DNA of 37,233 nucleotides. Source: Opitutaceae bacterium (GTDB taxonomy: Bacteria > Verrucomicrobiota > Verrucomicrobiia > Opitutales > Opitutaceae). How positions within the stretch are numbered: position 1 is the stretch's first letter; each line of letters begins with the position of its first letter. The notes beneath the pieces are model-generated. The model had not been told where the DNA came from. It saw only the letters and a list, made by a program, of their open reading frames with translations, and made no database searches. The stretch lies in NCBI GenBank assembly GCA_028688225.1, contig JAQTYQ010000031.1:1-37233 (forward strand), read 5' to 3'. Both the position numbers and the translations under genes were made by a program. Below are positions 35,621-37,233 of the stretch, piece after piece.

Positions 35621-37233
<1,613 letters not shown>

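Overview
The window reads as a chromosomal segment of a GC-rich, Gram-negative-type bacterium. The best guess is Verrucomicrobiota, probably the Opitutales. That placement is inferred from a fused SecDF, the overall gene set, and intergenic spacers packed with inverted repeats of the ACCACGGATT...AATCCGTGGT type; no phylogenetic marker was compared. Almost all genes are housekeeping. The unusual material lies in the spacers and in one 1.26-kb gene-free stretch.

Layout. 1-1389: end of an OPT-family transporter broken by a one-base frameshift. 1578-1654: tRNA-Val(CAC). 1954-7285: a tandem duplication carrying two secreted beta-helix proteins. 7332-9658 (minus): acetate/acetyl-phosphate genes, namely a DRTGG-type regulatory protein and phosphate acetyltransferase. 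9836-11434: murJ. 11435-12408: repeat-rich spacer with a MITE-like element and a small GNAT gene. 12409-14496 (minus): lgt and a CNNM/CBS membrane protein. 14731-16308: gcvT and gcvH of the glycine cleavage system, then a VOC protein. 17225-20133 (minus): typA/bipA and a secreted esterase.

20134-21390 has no credible protein gene. On the minus strand it has many perfect stems, two of them capped by GNRA tetraloops on that strand only, and it ends in a strong hairpin followed by a T-rich tail. This fits a large (about 0.85-0.9 kb) structured noncoding RNA that I cannot assign to a known family. Immediately beyond its presumed 5' end lies a 72-bp cluster of DnaA-box-like 9-mers arranged as two inverted repeats. 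hrpB follows at 21391-23985 and contains an in-frame palindromic repeat insertion.

24062-26767 (minus): a methyltransferase and speA. 26869-31846: yajC, fused secDF and recJ, the protein-export and repair block. Then tRNA-Arg(ACG), hpf (minus), an RluA-type pseudouridine synthase, a REP-associated tyrosine transposase with its flanking REP hairpins, rho (minus, with an atypical RNA-binding domain), and the start of acs, cut by the window end.

Functional threads: acetate/acetyl-CoA interconversion (pta, the DRTGG protein, acs), envelope biogenesis (murJ, lgt, yajC, secDF), one-carbon metabolism (gcvT, gcvH), and translation or RNA control (typA, hpf, the pseudouridine synthase, hrpB, rho). 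Several repeat families recur: two-hairpin REPs with TGGAG/CTCCA ends, GGTAGGGCG...CCTTACC palindromes, ACCACGGATT-type long inverted repeats, and a 29-bp module found three times.
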